A stretch of 64,000 nt of DNA from Mycolicibacterium tusciae (GCF_002086795.1 NZ_MVIM01000015.1:78909-142908), one strand, 5' to 3'; positions 1 through 7,745 are shown, counted from the stretch's first letter. The notes: generated by a model not told the origin, from the letters alone. Program-made: numbers and translations.

Positions 1-518
1 TAGGCGAGGCTGGCGACCAACCCGCGGACCGCGAACTTCGACGAAACGTAAAGAACCCCGCCGCGTCCGGGATAGAACGAGGATGCCGACTCCGCGAGCA
101 CGACCGACGATCCAGTCCCGCGCTGCAAGACCGGGACTGCCGCCTTGACCGACTGCAGATGGCTCAACACGTTGACTCGGAACATCTCCTCGAAGGCCGC
201 GTCGAGGCGGTCCTCGGCGATGTCGGTCAGGCCTTGGTAGAAGTCGAACACGCCCACACAGTTGACCAGGGTGTCCAGTCCCCCATACGCATCGACGGCG
301 GCGTCGACGGCGTAGACGTTGGCTGCCCTGGTCGTCGCGTCGCCCTCGATCGCGGGTACGTCGGGGAGTTCGTCGCGCAGGGCGATGCACTTGTCGGCGT
401 CACGTTCCAACGCCACCAACTGCGCGCCCTCACGGCGAAACGCGTCAACGACGGCTCGGCCGATACCGGATCCGGCCCCGACGATCAGCGCGCGTTTACC
501 GTCGAGCCATCCGGTCAT
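1..518 (-). CDS. SDR-family cis-dihydrodiol dehydrogenase, 3' part cut by window edge
   Basis: The first 172 residues of a short-chain dehydrogenase are present; the C-terminus lies outside the window. The start ATG at 518 overlaps the stop of the upstream 94-aa gene (ATGA). The N-terminus carries the Rossmann glycine motif GAGSGIG near residue 14, then an LVNCVGVF stretch in place of the usual NNAG, and SASSFYPGRGGVLYVSSK with the Ser...Tyr-x3-Lys catalytic set near the window edge. In ring-hydroxylating dioxygenase operons this enzyme oxidises the arene cis-dihydrodiol to a catechol with NAD+ (BphB/HcaB/PhtB type). Position directly downstream of the dioxygenase subunits supports that role. 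The actual substrate cannot be told from sequence. Confidence 0.88.
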   Translation of the reverse strand, partial: MTGWLDGKRALIVGAGSGIGRAVVDAFRREGAQLVALERDADKCIALRDELPDVPAIEGDATTRAANVYAVDAAVDAYGGLDTLVNCVGVFDFYQGLTDIAEDRLDAAFEEMFRVNVLSHLQSVKAAVPVLQRGTGSSVVLAESASSFYPGRGGVLYVSSKFAVRGLVASLA

Positions 519-799
519 CGGTCGCCCTCGGCGTCGGGGACCAGCGGCGCGTTGGGGTTACTTATCATCGCCTCGAGTGTGGCCGTGTTCTGCCACGTCA
601 GGGCTTCCACCTCCAACGCGTCCAGGGTGATCCAGCGTCCCGTGCGGGGTGACGTGATGAGCAGCCGCGTTCCGTTACGGGTCTCGATGCGGTAGACCTC
701 GGTGGCACTGAACTCGTTCGCGATGACGATCGGATCGCCGACGCGAGCGTCGAGCAGACTCTGCGGCAGTGCCGATGTCCGGCCGTCTCCGGTACTCAT
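515..799 (-). CDS. 94-aa protein of the dioxygenase operon
   Basis: This small ORF lies between the dioxygenase beta subunit and the dehydrogenase; it overlaps the beta stop by 4 bases and the dehydrogenase start by 4 bases, so all are probably translated together. The product is soluble, with no signal peptide, membrane segment or cysteines. The middle reads like a small beta-strand domain (EVYRIETRNGTRLLITSP). Short proteins of this size are found beside mycobacterial dihydrodiol dehydrogenase genes and are sometimes mislabelled with that name; it cannot itself be a dehydrogenase because it lacks a Rossmann fold. Function unknown; a role in assembly or regulation of the oxygenase is only a guess from position. 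Confidence 0.75.
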   Translation of the reverse strand: MSTGDGRTSALPQSLLDARVGDPIVIANEFSATEVYRIETRNGTRLLITSPRTGRWITLDALEVEALTWQNTATLEAMISNPNAPLVPDAEGDR

Positions 800-1422
800 A
801 GAAAGATCGCCAGGTTCTGCATGCGGATGACCGATTCGTCGATGAAGATCGTGCGCCGGGCGATTTTCCAGCGGTCTCCTTCGCGCCGCAGCAGGTCTTC
901 ACGGCCACACGACACGGTTGCGGCTTCGTTGACGTCGCCGCGGCTACGGAACAGCAGCTCGGCCGAGTCGACGATGAGGTGGTCGTCCTTGTCGGTCGCG
1001 AAGGTACGCACGTTGGTGATGTAGTGCCGCAGCCGAGACGGCGGATCCTCCGTCCACGCGTGCTCGGTGCGGAACCGGGCGACCCGGCGGCTCAACGAGT
1101 ACTTGTTCTCGTCGAAGTGAGCCATACCCGGCGACGAGTCGTACCCGGTGCCCAACGCGGTCGAAACTCGCACCGGCATCACGTAGTGCACGTCGTCGGT
1201 GAACAAGTCCAGCCACTCGCCGTACGCTTGGGCATCGAGCAGGTAGGCCTCATCGACGAGGAACTGGTGGGCGCGCAGGTGGCGCTCATCGTTGAAGGGC
1301 AGCGTGCTTCCGACGCGACGGTCACGCGCGGCGTGGTCGCCGAGTACCGACTGCTCGGAGTATGTCTCGCCGCGCCCGAATCGGCGGAATCCGCTGGCTC
1401 GATCATGCTGCGGCGCAGTCAT
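796..1422 (-). CDS. Aromatic ring-hydroxylating dioxygenase, beta (small) subunit
   Basis: The 208-aa product belongs to the SnoaL-like/NTF2-fold small subunits of Rieske dioxygenases. Typical features are the HQFLVDEAYLLDAQAYGEWLDLF helix region, the DDVHYVMPVR strand, the SRLRHYITNVR core and the C-terminal segment RRTIFIDESVIRM. The beta subunit is structural: it packs with alpha into an alpha3beta3 hexamer. The start ATG at 1422 is chosen because it overlaps the alpha stop (ATGA) and begins right where homology starts; a longer reading frame running upstream to 1878 is antisense noise within alpha. Together with the alpha gene it forms the terminal oxygenase; ferredoxin and reductase genes are not in the window. 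Confidence 0.92.
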   Translation of the reverse strand: MTAPQHDRASGFRRFGRGETYSEQSVLGDHAARDRRVGSTLPFNDERHLRAHQFLVDEAYLLDAQAYGEWLDLFTDDVHYVMPVRVSTALGTGYDSSPGMAHFDENKYSLSRRVARFRTEHAWTEDPPSRLRHYITNVRTFATDKDDHLIVDSAELLFRSRGDVNEAATVSCGREDLLRREGDRWKIARRTIFIDESVIRMQNLAIFL

Positions 1423-2846
1423 ACCCGCGCTCCATCCGCAACCGGAAGGCTGGCCGTCTGAAGCAGCGGCTCGATCCCGTCGGCGCGTGTCCCGACCGCC
1501 ACCGTCGACGAGGCCTCGACCGGACGCTCCAGATGGTCGGCCCACAATCGCAGCAGAGCACGCTGATTGGCTTCGTTGTAGCCGACCTGCGCTAGGCCGG
1601 GTCCATGGAATTCGTTGGGCAGCAAGCGCTTTCCGACGTGTGTATCGTCCTCCAGTAGCCCCATCCGACTGTTGAGCTGCAGCCGCCGCGCCATCGAGCC
1701 CGCCGCGGTGTTGGTCAGCGACACCCAGTTCTCGACATCGTCCTGCTCGAACATGCCCGTTGAGCCGAAACACATCAGATACGCCTTGTAGGAGTTCTTC
1801 TTGTAATCCTCCGGTGCCGCCGAGTCGACGGCGAACCAGGAGTAGACCTCGGTTTCGTGTGCACTGATCGGTTGCCACGTCCGCAGCGAGATGAACGGCA
1901 GGACGGCGTCACCGTCCTCCACCTTCGGCCAATTGTGCACCAGGCTCATGTTCGGGAAGCAGGACGCCGCCGAAATCATGAAGCCGTCGCCGCCGATTAG
2001 CTTCTGCTGATCCGACGACCAGATCTGTTCGATGCGCGCGATCATGTCGTCGGTGTAGCCGACGTAGCGCATCCGCTCCCGCAAATCGCCGGGCGGCAGT
2101 TTGTAGGTGGTGCCTCCGCCGACCCCGGCCCAGTAGGTGGCGCCGTCCTTGCGCTTTTCCGCCTTGGGCTCGCGGAACAGGCCGATCTCCACGACGGACG
2201 TGTGCGTCTGCGGCGTGTGATACATGTCGCCGGCGAAGTTCTCGGCGCCGATCTTCCAGTTGGCGTTGATGCGCCATCGCTGGGGACCGCGGACCTCCAA
2301 ACCGGCCGAGCTCTGCCTGGAGTAGTAGTCGAGGTAGAACCGGAAGTCGCCGAGATAGTCCTCGAGTGGTTCGGCGTTGGCATCCATGCTGATGAAAATC
2401 AGTCCGTTGTAGCTGGCGAGGCTCGGGGCGGGCAGCAGAGTCTGACCGCGCTTCTTGAAGCCTTGCTCACCTCCATAGGCCTCGTGATGAAACGGCAAGC
2501 CGAGGATGCGTCCGTCATTGCGGTACGACCACCCGTGATAAGGGCATCGGAAGTTCGAGGCGTTGCCCATCTCCGCGCGGCACACCTGCATGCCCCGGTG
2601 CAGGCACATGTTGAACATCGCCCTGATCTCGCCCTTCGAGTCGCGCGCGATGACGAACGAATCGTCGAGCACGCGCCTGACCACGTAGTCACCTTCGAGC
2701 GGAACCTCTGACTCGTGTCCGACGAATATCCAGGACCGGCTGAAGATCCGCTCCCGTTCGAGGGCGAAGATCTCGGCGTCGTTGTAGATGTGGGCGGGGA
2801 TCATGCCCCGGCGCACTGCAGCCAGGACATCCACGAGGTCGGGCAT
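1419..2846 (-). CDS. Aromatic ring-hydroxylating dioxygenase, alpha (large) subunit
   Basis: The 475-aa protein has an N-terminal Rieske [2Fe-2S] domain with C81-x-H83 and C101-x2-H104, followed by the catalytic domain with the mononuclear iron ligands in AENFAGDMYHTPQTH (Asp207 bridging Asp, His210, His215). It adds both atoms of O2 to an aromatic ring, giving a cis-dihydrodiol. The start ATG has a good ribosome site (GGAGG, about 7 bases upstream). From memory, the stretch around the Rieske centre and the GLPFH region resemble large subunits of mycobacterial PAH (Nid/Pdo-type) dioxygenases, but an aromatic-acid (phthalate-type) substrate is equally compatible with the aldolase-family neighbour. 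First gene of the alpha-beta-94aa-dehydrogenase block. Confidence 0.95.
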   Translation of the reverse strand: MPDLVDVLAAVRRGMIPAHIYNDAEIFALERERIFSRSWIFVGHESEVPLEGDYVVRRVLDDSFVIARDSKGEIRAMFNMCLHRGMQVCRAEMGNASNFRCPYHGWSYRNDGRILGLPFHHEAYGGEQGFKKRGQTLLPAPSLASYNGLIFISMDANAEPLEDYLGDFRFYLDYYSRQSSAGLEVRGPQRWRINANWKIGAENFAGDMYHTPQTHTSVVEIGLFREPKAEKRKDGATYWAGVGGGTTYKLPPGDLRERMRYVGYTDDMIARIEQIWSSDQQKLIGGDGFMISAASCFPNMSLVHNWPKVEDGDAVLPFISLRTWQPISAHETEVYSWFAVDSAAPEDYKKNSYKAYLMCFGSTGMFEQDDVENWVSLTNTAAGSMARRLQLNSRMGLLEDDTHVGKRLLPNEFHGPGLAQVGYNEANQRALLRLWADHLERPVEASSTVAVGTRADGIEPLLQTASLPVADGARV

Positions 2847-2930
2847 CGCAATCCTCCAACCGGGGCAGTCTCTGACAGACAGAAAGCCATCTCCGCCAGT
2901 TAGAAGGATTTCTCTATACCGGGGCGCTAG

Positions 2931-3632
2931 TCAAGGATGCTCGGACGTGCCGTCTCGACTCTTGCGAAGCAGATACTGATATCCAGCGTCGAGTTGCTTC
3001 TGATTCCACGCTTGTTCGCGCTTGAACGCCGACTCTGCAGGGTCGGACCAGATAGCCGGCCCCCCGGCGGACATCGCCATCAGCTGGGTACGACAGGCGC
3101 GTTCGAGCAGGACGGCGTGCATCACGGCGCTGGCGACGTTCGGGCCGGCGACGGCAGCGCCGTGGAACGGCATCAAGATGGCCGGCGCACCACCGAGTTC
3201 AGCGGCCAGTGCGCTTCCGAGTTCTCGACTGGCAATCAACGCCCCGGTGACGGTGAAGCGCGGTAACCCGGCCTCGAAAAGGACGCCGTCGTGGGATATC
3301 GGGCGCAGCGGTACATCGAGGGACGCGAAGGCGGCGAGTGTCGGCGCGTGAGTGTGGACGACACAGTGCACCTCGGGTCGGGCGGCCATGATCTCCGTAT
3401 GGATCGGATACTCGATGTGGCGCGGCCCGTTTCCGGCGGCGACGTCACCGTCGGGCGTCACGAGAGCGACGCGGTCGGCCGTCACCTCGTCGAACCCCCA
3501 CCCGCTGGCCTTCATCCAGACGCCGATGCCGTCGGGATCGCGCACCGAAGCGTGGCCCCACACCATGTCGGTGAGGCCGTGCGCCGCCAGCGCTGCACTA
3601 GCTGAAACGACTTCTGCTATCGGATCGTCCAC
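2931..3632 (-). CDS. Class II aldolase/adducin-family protein (possible decarboxylase)
   Basis: The 233-aa product has the class II aldolase zinc set: Glu74, His93 and His95 in VVHTHAP, and His156 in PFHGAAV. The start is GTG at 3632 with GAGGAGG upstream. Members of this family are aldolases or decarboxylases using a divalent metal. In mycobacterial phthalate clusters, dihydroxyphthalate decarboxylase (PhtC-type) is a family member lying with an oxygenase and a dihydrodiol dehydrogenase, which makes aromatic-acid decarboxylation plausible here. It is on the same strand as the dioxygenase genes with an 84-bp gap, and is probably the first gene of the operon. Substrate not determinable from sequence. 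Confidence 0.85.
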   Translation of the reverse strand: MDDPIAEVVSASAALAAHGLTDMVWGHASVRDPDGIGVWMKASGWGFDEVTADRVALVTPDGDVAAGNGPRHIEYPIHTEIMAARPEVHCVVHTHAPTLAAFASLDVPLRPISHDGVLFEAGLPRFTVTGALIASRELGSALAAELGGAPAILMPFHGAAVAGPNVASAVMHAVLLERACRTQLMAMSAGGPAIWSDPAESAFKREQAWNQKQLDAGYQYLLRKSRDGTSEHP

Positions 3633-3784
3633 GGCGTTGCCCTCCTCGTTCCAACCGATTCTGAACCCAGCCCGGCGTCACCATGGGTATATCTCGTCGG
3701 TGTCGCCGAGGAACTGCCCCGTCGGCCCATCACCGCCGATCAGAGCCGTGTTCACGGCCACTCTCGCTGCGGCGGTTACCTACC

Positions 3785-3819
3785 GTGCGACTGGACAGTT
3801 GAGCCCGCGTTGTTCGGTC
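3785..3819. repeat. 35-bp imperfect direct repeat, copy 1
   Basis: Begins GTGCGACTGGACAGTTG and ends TTGTTCGGTC. It matches the second copy at 29 of 35 positions by eye, in the same orientation, with starts 54 bp apart. The location in the promoter region of the dioxygenase operon suggests regulator binding sites; this is inference. Confidence 0.6.
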
Positions 3820-3838
3820 GCAGAGAACGAACCTCGTT

Positions 3839-3873
3839 GTGCGACTAGACAATTGGGCGCGCATTGTTTGGTC
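3839..3873. repeat. 35-bp imperfect direct repeat, copy 2
   Basis: Begins GTGCGACTAGACAATTG, containing the palindromic hexamer CAATTG, and ends TTGTTTGGTC. It is paired with the copy at 3785-3819. A 54-bp period (about five helical turns) would place both copies on the same DNA face, which suits cooperative binding of a dimeric activator or repressor. Confidence 0.6.
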
Positions 3874-4147
3874 TCTCGGAGGCGATATGCTGCGGTCGAA
3901 TCGAGCAGAGTCGAATAGTCAGGGGCCGTCGTGGCATGTGCGTGTGAAGAGTCAGGCCAGCCGCTCTGCGGCTGGTGCGAGGAGGCTGTCGTGCAGGATG
4001 TGCCGCCTTCACACCACAAATGCCTGAACGGTTACTGCTCGTAGCGGGATTTCGGCGTGGCTGGGTCATTAGGTTTGGCCGCGACACACGCCGGTGACGA
4101 CGCATTGCGACCAGGGGTGTGAGCACTGCGCCACCGTTACAGACGGT

Positions 4148-4387
4148 CTAATGCCATTCTTTGAACACGTCAAGGAGGCGATCTCGGAAGGTTGGATCGA
4201 GCTCGCCGACGGGGATCTTGCCGATGGTGCCCACGGTCCTGCGGAACTGTTGAAGGTAGTTCTCACAGCCTTCGCATTCCAACAGGTGGGTGTCGAACCG
4301 CGCACGGTCCTCCAGATCCAGAGAGCCGTCGAGGTAGGCGGTGATCAACTCCACGAGCTCGTTGCAGTCCATCGAATCTGTGCTCAT
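4148..4387 (-). CDS. Zinc-finger anti-sigma factor
   Basis: The 79-aa product has the anti-sigma zinc-binding motif His-x3-Cys-x2-Cys in THLLECEGC, preceded by a conserved early Cys (MDCNELVELITAYLDG). This is the zf-HC2 fold of cytoplasmic anti-sigma domains, and there is no membrane segment. Such proteins bind and hold an ECF sigma factor, releasing it under redox or other stress. The start ATG at 4387 overlaps the stop of the sigma gene (ATGA), the classic arrangement of a sigma/anti-sigma pair. Start codons further upstream would extend it into the sigma gene and are rejected. Confidence 0.9.
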   Translation of the reverse strand: MSTDSMDCNELVELITAYLDGSLDLEDRARFDTHLLECEGCENYLQQFRRTVGTIGKIPVGELDPTFRDRLLDVFKEWH

Positions 4388-5031
4388 GAGCTTTCCCTCA
4401 GATAGTCCTCGAGGGCCTGCCGGACCGCGGCTCGGCCCCGATGCAGGAGCACCCGTTGGTTGGCGACCGTGATGCCGAGATGCTCGCACACTTCGGCGGA
4501 ATCCAGTCCCAGCACGTCGCGCATTGTTACAACGAGTCGTTGCCGCTCGGGCAGCTTGTCGAGCTCTCGTTGCGCAAGGCTGACGAGTTCATCACCGAGA
4601 ACCGAGCCTTCGGGCGTCTCCGGAAACGGCGACGGCTGTTGCTCCGGTCTCCAGTGCCGTGGATAGCGGTCGTCGGCGTCCCGGAAGCGCGCCGGATCGA
4701 CAGTGCTGCCGGTGAAGGCCATCACCGCGACATCAGCGTCACGACGCTCGCGCACGCCTTTTCGCTTCGCGATATTTATCATGACGGTGAAAAGCCATGT
4801 GCGCAAAGACGATCGGCCCTCAAACGAGTCGATTCCTTTGAGCAGGGCGATCCAGGTCTCCTGAACAACCTCCTCGGCGAGCTCGCGGCTCGACACATAG
4901 CCTCGCGCCACACGCAGCATCGCAGGCGTATGACGGTCCACCAGAGACGCGAACGCGGACTCCTCGCGGTTGCGCAGGGCCGCGATGAGTTCTTCTTCGT
5001 CACCAGCCGTCCTGGTCATGACGAGCAGCAT
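4384..5031 (-). CDS. ECF-family RNA polymerase sigma factor
   Basis: The 215-aa product has an N-terminal sigma70 region 2 (RHTPAMLRVARGYV, then AEEVVQETWIALL and the SSLRTWLFTVMINIA core-binding part) and a C-terminal region 4 helix-turn-helix (LPERQRLVVTMRDVLGLDSAEVCEHLGIT). It directs RNA polymerase to a small regulon and is presumably restrained by the cytoplasmic zinc-finger anti-sigma encoded downstream with a 4-base overlap. A second in-frame ATG at 5019 is an equally possible start. Upstream, only 9 bp separate it from the decayed FMN-reductase remnant, so its promoter must lie within or before that remnant. The regulon is unknown; the nearby DUF417 gene might belong. Confidence 0.92.
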   Translation of the reverse strand: MLLVMTRTAGDEEELIAALRNREESAFASLVDRHTPAMLRVARGYVSSRELAEEVVQETWIALLKGIDSFEGRSSLRTWLFTVMINIAKRKGVRERRDADVAVMAFTGSTVDPARFRDADDRYPRHWRPEQQPSPFPETPEGSVLGDELVSLAQRELDKLPERQRLVVTMRDVLGLDSAEVCEHLGITVANQRVLLHRGRAAVRQALEDYLRESS

Positions 5032-5040
5032 CGTATCCGC

Positions 5041-5226
5041 TCAGCGGTACTCGGGGTTCTCGAAGTCATACCGGCACCCCGCATCCCAACCGGTTCGAAG
5101 GTTTCCGTACGCCGGCACTCCGCCACCGTCGCGCAGCATGCGGGCCAAATGCATGTCGATCAAGCGGCCGGTGTTACTGAGCTCCGGGGACTTCTTCAAC
5201 GTGCAGTTGATTAAGAGGGCCCGCAA
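5041..5226 (-). pseudogene. Remnant of NAD(P)H/FMN-dependent oxidoreductase with large internal deletion
   Basis: The 61-codon stretch joins two ends of a flavodoxin-like NADPH-dependent FMN reductase. The first 20 residues (LRALLINCTLKKSPELSNTG) match the family N-terminus, the beta1 strand and phosphate-binding loop. They run straight into MHLARMLRDGGGVPAYGN and WDAGCRYDFENPEYR, which match the family C-terminus. Family members are about 200 aa, so some 135-140 central residues with most of the flavin site are missing in frame. No good ATG start remains; TTG at 5226 is the most natural. A decaying gene is the best reading. Confidence 0.7.
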
Positions 5227-5248
5227 TCCAGAGAAATCCCAGCTGAGC

Positions 5249-5752
5249 TCAGGCACGCTGCGCCACCCTGGCCGCGCGCAGCGCGTCGCCCAGACTCCAT
5301 ACCGAAAGCCCAAGCAGCGCAACATCTTTGATCAGAAACTGACCTGTCATCGACAAAAACGGGAAGCCGCCGGCCGATGCCTCGCCGACGCCGGGCGTCG
5401 TGAACAGAAAGCTGATCGTGGCGACGAACAGTCCAATCGACGCAACACTGCCGAGCGCCGACAGGCGCGGCCACCACGGCTTGACCGCGAGCAGCACCGC
5501 GGTGCCCACCTCGACAACGCCAAGCAGCGCCGCGAAGGCGCCCACCGAGAACACCCCGTACACCCACGACATGAACGGACTGTGAGCCACCAGCGGCTCG
5601 ATGCCCTGCGCTTCATAGGCCGTGAACTTCAGAAGGCCAATCCAGCCGATCACGACAACCAGGCCATACCGCGCGAGCACAGCGCCTACTCGTGCCACCG
5701 TCGACTCCGTCGAGGATTCGTCGATCCTGCCCTCGAGATGGATCCCCGCCAT
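5249..5752 (-). CDS. DUF417 (YkgB/RclC-like) membrane protein
   Basis: The 167-aa product has four hydrophobic segments and the family signature WIGLLKFTAYEAQGIEPLV followed by HSPFMSW near the first extracytoplasmic loop. DUF417 proteins are inner-membrane proteins; the E. coli relative RclC belongs to a reactive-chlorine defence operon, though its molecular role is unclear. The start ATG at 5752 is preferred over 5785 because AAGGAGA lies a few bases upstream. The gene stands just upstream of the FMN-reductase remnant and the ECF sigma factor on the same strand, consistent with an oxidative or envelope stress theme (inference). Confidence 0.85.
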   Translation of the reverse strand: MAGIHLEGRIDESSTESTVARVGAVLARYGLVVVIGWIGLLKFTAYEAQGIEPLVAHSPFMSWVYGVFSVGAFAALLGVVEVGTAVLLAVKPWWPRLSALGSVASIGLFVATISFLFTTPGVGEASAGGFPFLSMTGQFLIKDVALLGLSVWSLGDALRAARVAQRA

Positions 5753-6064
5753 AACGTCTCCTTCACTCCGTGCGGCGCCGATCACGGCCCCGCTGATGGT
5801 TACCGTGCGAAGTGGCGCCGAATGCAGCAGGCGTTACATGGGTGCCCTCTGGATCTTGCAGGCGAACGGAGGCAGGTCCGGCGCTGAAGGCGGCAGACGC
5901 TCTGACCGAGTGGCAGGCACCAGCGCTGGCCAGTCGAGTTCTGGTCGGCCTACCGACAAGGCGGCCGCGTTTCTGACGATTGCTCACAGTGCACGCAGAT
6001 CCTTTAAGGATTCGCCAAGGTGCCGACGTCAAAGTCGTTCTCAACACCACCGGGAGGACCCGAC
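5753..6064. other. 312-bp divergent intergenic region
   Basis: Lies between the DUF417 gene (minus) and the thioesterase (plus). No credible gene seen. It must contain both promoters. A short perfect palindrome, ATCCTT-T-AAGGAT, occurs at 5999-6011, about 54 bp before the thioesterase start, and could be a regulator site; support is weak. Confidence 0.45.
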
Positions 6065-6847
6065 ATGTTGGTCAAGACGCTGACGGAAGAACCCGCTCGT
6101 CCAATCGCCCGTTTGTCGGCTGCGACGAGGTCGCGGAAGGCGACGCGACGCGTCCGCTTGATCTGCTTCCATCACGCCGGGGGCGGGGCCAGCTCGTTCA
6201 ACCTCTGGAAGAGGGGCCTCAGCGCGGACGTCGACGTTGTTGCCGTCGACGTGCCCGATCGCGAACGCTTCGCCACGCTCAGCGAGCTCGTTGAGGCGAT
6301 CCACGATCAGCTCGGTCCGCTGCTCGACGAACCGCACGTATTCTTCGGCCACAGCTTCGGCGCACTCGTGGCGTACCGACTGGCGAGCCTGCGCGCGGCG
6401 GCGGGCCTACCCCTGCCGAGCGCCTTGATCGTGTCTTCCTTCCCCCCACCGCACCTGCCGACAGCGATACACATGGTGCACGAAGTCGACGATCAACAGC
6501 TGAGCAAGGTCCTGTCCGACATCGGCGGTCTACCGGTCGAGCTGGACCGGTGGCCGTGTCTGCGGAAGAAAGCGGTCGCGTTAGCTCGAATCGACCTGCG
6601 TCTCGGCGCAACGGATGACGACGCCACGTCGGTGCCCCTGACGTGCCCGATCCACGCCTTCGGTGGCAGCGACGACTTCCTGGTCAGCGAGCGTGAGCTG
6701 CGCCAATGGAGTTCGCGTACCGTGGCCGAATTCTCAGTGCAGATGCTCAAAGGCAACCACTTCCACATCAGCGACCGCAAGCAACTGTTCGCCGCCCTAA
6801 AGCCACTGCTCTTTGGATTCGACGCGCCCCACGCCAACGTCGCATAG
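6065..6847 (+). CDS. Type II thioesterase (alpha/beta-hydrolase)
   Basis: The 260-aa product is of the GrsT/TesA type: FHHAGGGASSF near residue 35 forms the oxyanion region, GHSFGA carries the nucleophile Ser97, and GNHFHI near residue 236 carries the catalytic His. These enzymes remove stalled or wrong acyl groups from PKS or NRPS carrier proteins. The start at 6065 is chosen over 6020 because GGGAGGA lies just upstream and homology starts later. No PKS or NRPS is in the window, so it either serves a distant cluster or an unrelated acyl substrate. Confidence 0.88.
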   Translation: MLVKTLTEEPARPIARLSAATRSRKATRRVRLICFHHAGGGASSFNLWKRGLSADVDVVAVDVPDRERFATLSELVEAIHDQLGPLLDEPHVFFGHSFGALVAYRLASLRAAAGLPLPSALIVSSFPPPHLPTAIHMVHEVDDQQLSKVLSDIGGLPVELDRWPCLRKKAVALARIDLRLGATDDDATSVPLTCPIHAFGGSDDFLVSERELRQWSSRTVAEFSVQMLKGNHFHISDRKQLFAALKPLLFGFDAPHANVA

Positions 6848-7064
6848 CTCAGTCGCACGCCTAGACCGAAGTCGTGCAGGCAAAGTGCGAGAAGACCTTT
6901 AAGTTTCAGTTTCGCGGCTCACACAGCTCAATCGGATCGCGACAGATTTGATCGCGGGGTGAGCAGGTCGCCAAATCACCGTTCCGCTAGTCAGTTCCTG
7001 CTACGCCCATCGCGCGCTGCGCTGTCGGGCGTGAAAACCACTCCTGACCTAGGGCAATGCTGGG

Positions 7065-7146
7065 TGGCAGGTGCAGGATTCGAACCTGCGTAGGCGTAAG
7101 CCGACGGATTTACAGTCCGCTCCCATTGGCCGCTCGGGCAACCTGC
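7065..7146 (-). tRNA. tRNA-Tyr (GTA)
   Basis: Read on the minus strand it begins GGCAGGT and ends ACCTGCC plus discriminator A, giving a perfect 7-bp acceptor stem. The anticodon loop CTGTAAATC gives anticodon GTA. The T arm GCAGGTTCGAATCCTGC is canonical, and a long variable arm (class II) is present, as expected for bacterial tyrosine tRNA. CCA is not encoded. The flanking regions 6848-7064 and 7147-7249 hold nothing else that I can identify. Confidence 0.95.
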
Positions 7147-7249
7147 CTGGGTGCTGCACCACCCGGGTGCCGGGTTGGTGCGAATAGCAGGGTACAACGA
7201 GGATGGTGCTAAGACGAAAACGCACCAGAGACCAGGAGGGCCGAGTCCA

Positions 7250-7741
7250 ATGGCGGATTCATCGTTCGACGTCGTGAGCAAGGTCGACCGTCAGGAGGCC
7301 GACAACGCACTGAACCAGGCGGCCAAGGAGCTGTCCACGCGCTACGACTTCCGCGGCACCGACACCTCCATCGCCTGGCAGGGCGAGGAGACCGTCGTCA
7401 TCACGTCCTCGACCGAGGAGCGGGTCAAGGCGGCGATCGACGTCTTCAAGGAGAAGCTGATCCGCCGCGACATCTCCATGAAGGCATTCGACGTCGGCGA
7501 GCCCCAGGCTTCGGGCAAGACCTTCAAGGTCAGCGGCCAGATGAAGCAGGGCATCAGCAGCGAGGACGCGAAGAAGATCACCAAGATCATCCGCGACGAG
7601 GGCCCCAAGGGCGTCAAGGCTCAGATCCAGGGCGATGAGATCCGGGTGTCGTCGAAGAAGCGCGACGACCTGCAGGCCGTCATCGCCCTGCTCAAGGGCT
7701 CCGACCTGGACGTCGCCCTGCAGTTCGTCAACTACCGCTGA
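7250..7741 (+). CDS. YajQ-family nucleotide-binding protein
   Basis: The 163-aa product matches the YajQ family throughout: it opens ADSSFDVVSKVDRQEADNAL and contains the FRGTDTSIAW and KEGISS-like KQGISSEDAKKITKIIRD segments and the C-terminal VALQFVNYR. The family has a double ferredoxin-like fold; some members bind cyclic di-GMP and act as effectors, others bind nucleic acids. The start ATG at 7250 has CAGGAGGG about 8 bases upstream; longer frames would run into the tRNA leader. This corresponds to Rv0566c in my memory of M. tuberculosis order. It converges with the transglutaminase gene, with only a 4-bp gap. Confidence 0.93.
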   Translation: MADSSFDVVSKVDRQEADNALNQAAKELSTRYDFRGTDTSIAWQGEETVVITSSTEERVKAAIDVFKEKLIRRDISMKAFDVGEPQASGKTFKVSGQMKQGISSEDAKKITKIIRDEGPKGVKAQIQGDEIRVSSKKRDDLQAVIALLKGSDLDVALQFVNYR

Positions 7742-7745
7742 CGCC

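Larger units (their letters stand above)
3633..4147. other. 515-bp intergenic region upstream of the dioxygenase operon
   Basis: No convincing gene: the reading frames here are short and lack coding-like composition. The stretch is noticeably less GC-rich than its surroundings in its middle part. It holds the two 35-bp direct repeats described separately, and by position must contain the operon promoter of the aldolase/dioxygenase block. No regulator gene for this operon lies in the window. Confidence 0.6.

Noticed and set aside
4000..4147. Possible small gene in the gap before the anti-sigma gene
   Set aside because: Short frames on both strands lack ribosome sites and coding-like third-position GC.
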